Below, in pieces: positions 5,504 to 6,641 of a stretch of DNA of 6,641 bases (position 1 is the first letter of the stretch; the number at the start of each line of letters is the position of its first letter). A program made the translations under genes and the position numbers. Source of the DNA: an uncultured Rubritalea sp. GTDB taxonomy: Bacteria; Verrucomicrobiota; Verrucomicrobiia; Verrucomicrobiales; Akkermansiaceae. The DNA is taken from assembly GCA_937951395.1 (NCBI GenBank), contig CALFBV010000037.1, positions 1 to 6,641 on the forward strand. The letters run 5' to 3'. The notes under the pieces are model-generated. The model worked only from the letters and a program-made list of their open reading frames with translations. It ran no database searches and had not been told where the DNA came from.

Positions 5504-6641
5504 ATGAAGACGCTCACTTACAAAGATGTTGGTTACTCTAAGTTTATCAAAAACTTAGACAGGGAAGCCGTTCCTACGGATGATCTCTACAGGATCGTGG
5601 CAGACATCATTGCCGATGTGAAGAAGCGTGGCAATAAAGCAGTCTTTGAGTATACGGAGAAATTCGACGGTCTAAAACTTACCCCTAGGTCGCTCTTCGT
5701 CACGGATGCTGAGCTAGAAGAAGCAGAAGATCAGGTGGAAGACAGCGTTAAGAAGGCTATCGCTGCTAGTAAGAAAAACATCCACGCGTACTCTAAACGC
5801 AGCATGCGCAAGGACTGGAAATATAAGAATGCCCAGGGTGCAGAAGTAGGTGAAAGATTCGTCCCATTTAATCGCGTAGGAGTCTACGTCCCAGGTGGTA
5901 AAGCACCACTGATGTCTACCGCGCTCATGACTGCTGCGTTTGCACAGGCAGCAGGTGTGCCTGAGATCATCGCCGCGACACCCGCTGGACTTGATGGAAA
6001 AGTCAATCCCGCGCTTCTCTATGCGCTTAAGGAATCTGGTGTCACTGAAATCATCAAAGTAGGCGGAGCTCAGGCGATAGCTGCTATGGCGCTAGGTACT
6101 AAAACAGTGCGCTCAGTTGAGAAAATTTTTGGACCAGGGAATAGCTTCGTCGTAGAGGCTAAACGTCAACTCGTAGGAGCTGTCTCCATCGATCTCCTGC
6201 CTGGACCAAGTGAGGTTTTAATCATCGCAGATAAGTCAGCTAACCCAGCCTTCATCGCCGCAGATCTTCTCGCTCAGGCAGAACACGGTGGTGATAGTGT
6301 TGTCGGGTTTATTTCAAATTCTAAAGGACTCATCACGAAAGTGCACAAGCAGATCGAGAAGCAGATGAAATCTCTCAGCCGCGTGAACTACATCAAAGAC
6401 GTGCTCAAAAAAGGCACCTTCGTGCTCCAAGTGAAATCACTCGATGACGCGGTAGAAATCTGTAATCAGTTTGCCCCAGAGCACCTTTCACTCATCGTGG
6501 AAGATGAAGACAGGTGGCTAGGCCAAATCCGCTCAGCAGGCGCTATTTACGTGGGTAACTACTCGGCCGTAGCAGTGGGGGATTTCCTAGCAGGACCCAG
6601 TCACACCTTACCGACAGGAGGTTCAGGGAAATCATTCTCTG
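5504..6641 (+). CDS. hisD: Histidinol dehydrogenase, truncated by the right edge
   Basis: The enzyme carries out the last two oxidations of histidine biosynthesis, L-histidinol to L-histidine with two NAD+, in the cytoplasm as a zinc-dependent homodimer. The window holds 379 codons of a protein normally about 430 residues long. Key residues are visible: LAQAEHGGD with zinc ligands Q258 and H261, APEHLSL with the catalytic pair E326-H327, and AVGDFLAGPSHTLPTGG with zinc ligand D360. The last ligand, a C-terminal His, lies beyond the edge. Other signatures are RVGVYVPGGKAPLMSTALM (124-142), VGGAQAIAAMALGT (186-199), FGPGNSFV (209-216, where Tyr is more usual than Phe) and DLLPGPSEVLI (230-240). 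The ATG at 5504 gives the expected N-terminus. AAGGA lies about 15 bases upstream, rather far for a ribosome binding site. No other his gene is in the window; hisC or hisB often follows hisD in bacteria. Confidence 0.96.
   Translation, partial: MKTLTYKDVGYSKFIKNLDREAVPTDDLYRIVADIIADVKKRGNKAVFEYTEKFDGLKLTPRSLFVTDAELEEAEDQVEDSVKKAIAASKKNIHAYSKRSMRKDWKYKNAQGAEVGERFVPFNRVGVYVPGGKAPLMSTALMTAAFAQAAGVPEIIAATPAGLDGKVNPALLYALKESGVTEIIKVGGAQAIAAMALGTKTVRSVEKIFGPGNSFVVEAKRQLVGAVSIDLLPGPSEVLIIADKSANPAFIAADLLAQAEHGGDSVVGFISNSKGLITKVHKQIEKQMKSLSRVNYIKDVLKKGTFVLQVKSLDDAVEICNQFAPEHLSLIVEDEDRWLGQIRSAGAIYVGNYSAVAVGDFLAGPSHTLPTGGSGKSFS

Overview
The window is an ordinary stretch of bacterial chromosome of moderate GC content (mid-40s percent, judged by eye). 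It carries seven genes, two of them cut by the window edges. The mix (acetyl-CoA synthetase, M42 aminopeptidase, a lipoprotein/outer-membrane-protein pair, M16 zinc protease, BASS-family transporter, histidinol dehydrogenase) shows a Gram-negative envelope. Gene style and the weak or absent Shine-Dalgarno sequences suggest a marine Verrucomicrobiota-like bacterium. That assignment is a soft inference, because no rRNA or clade-specific marker is present.

Layout. Positions 1-631 (minus) hold the first 210 codons of acs. An imperfect long hairpin followed by a T-run (minus strand, 773 to about 715) separates acs from an upstream co-directional M42 metallo-aminopeptidase (797-2023, minus). A divergent spacer leads to a plus-strand pair whose reading frames overlap by ATGA: a small lipoprotein (2154-2498) and an 8-strand-like outer membrane beta-barrel protein (2495-3043). 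Positions 3044-3207 hold a GC-rich hairpin and an unassigned open frame that runs into the end of the convergent M16 protease (3208-4491, minus). A second divergent spacer leads to a BASS-family sodium symporter (4604-5467, plus). It is followed after 36 bases by hisD (5504 to the right edge, plus), which lacks about its last 50 residues.

How the genes relate. Most are single-gene housekeeping or nutrient functions: acetate activation, peptide turnover, processing by an M16 protease, organic anion uptake and histidine biosynthesis. The only unit that looks like a dedicated, undescribed module is the lipoprotein/beta-barrel pair, whose translational overlap suggests the two products act together at the outer membrane. 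I see no mobile element, CRISPR array, tRNA, rRNA or defence system, and nothing that makes a strong case for a wholly new system.
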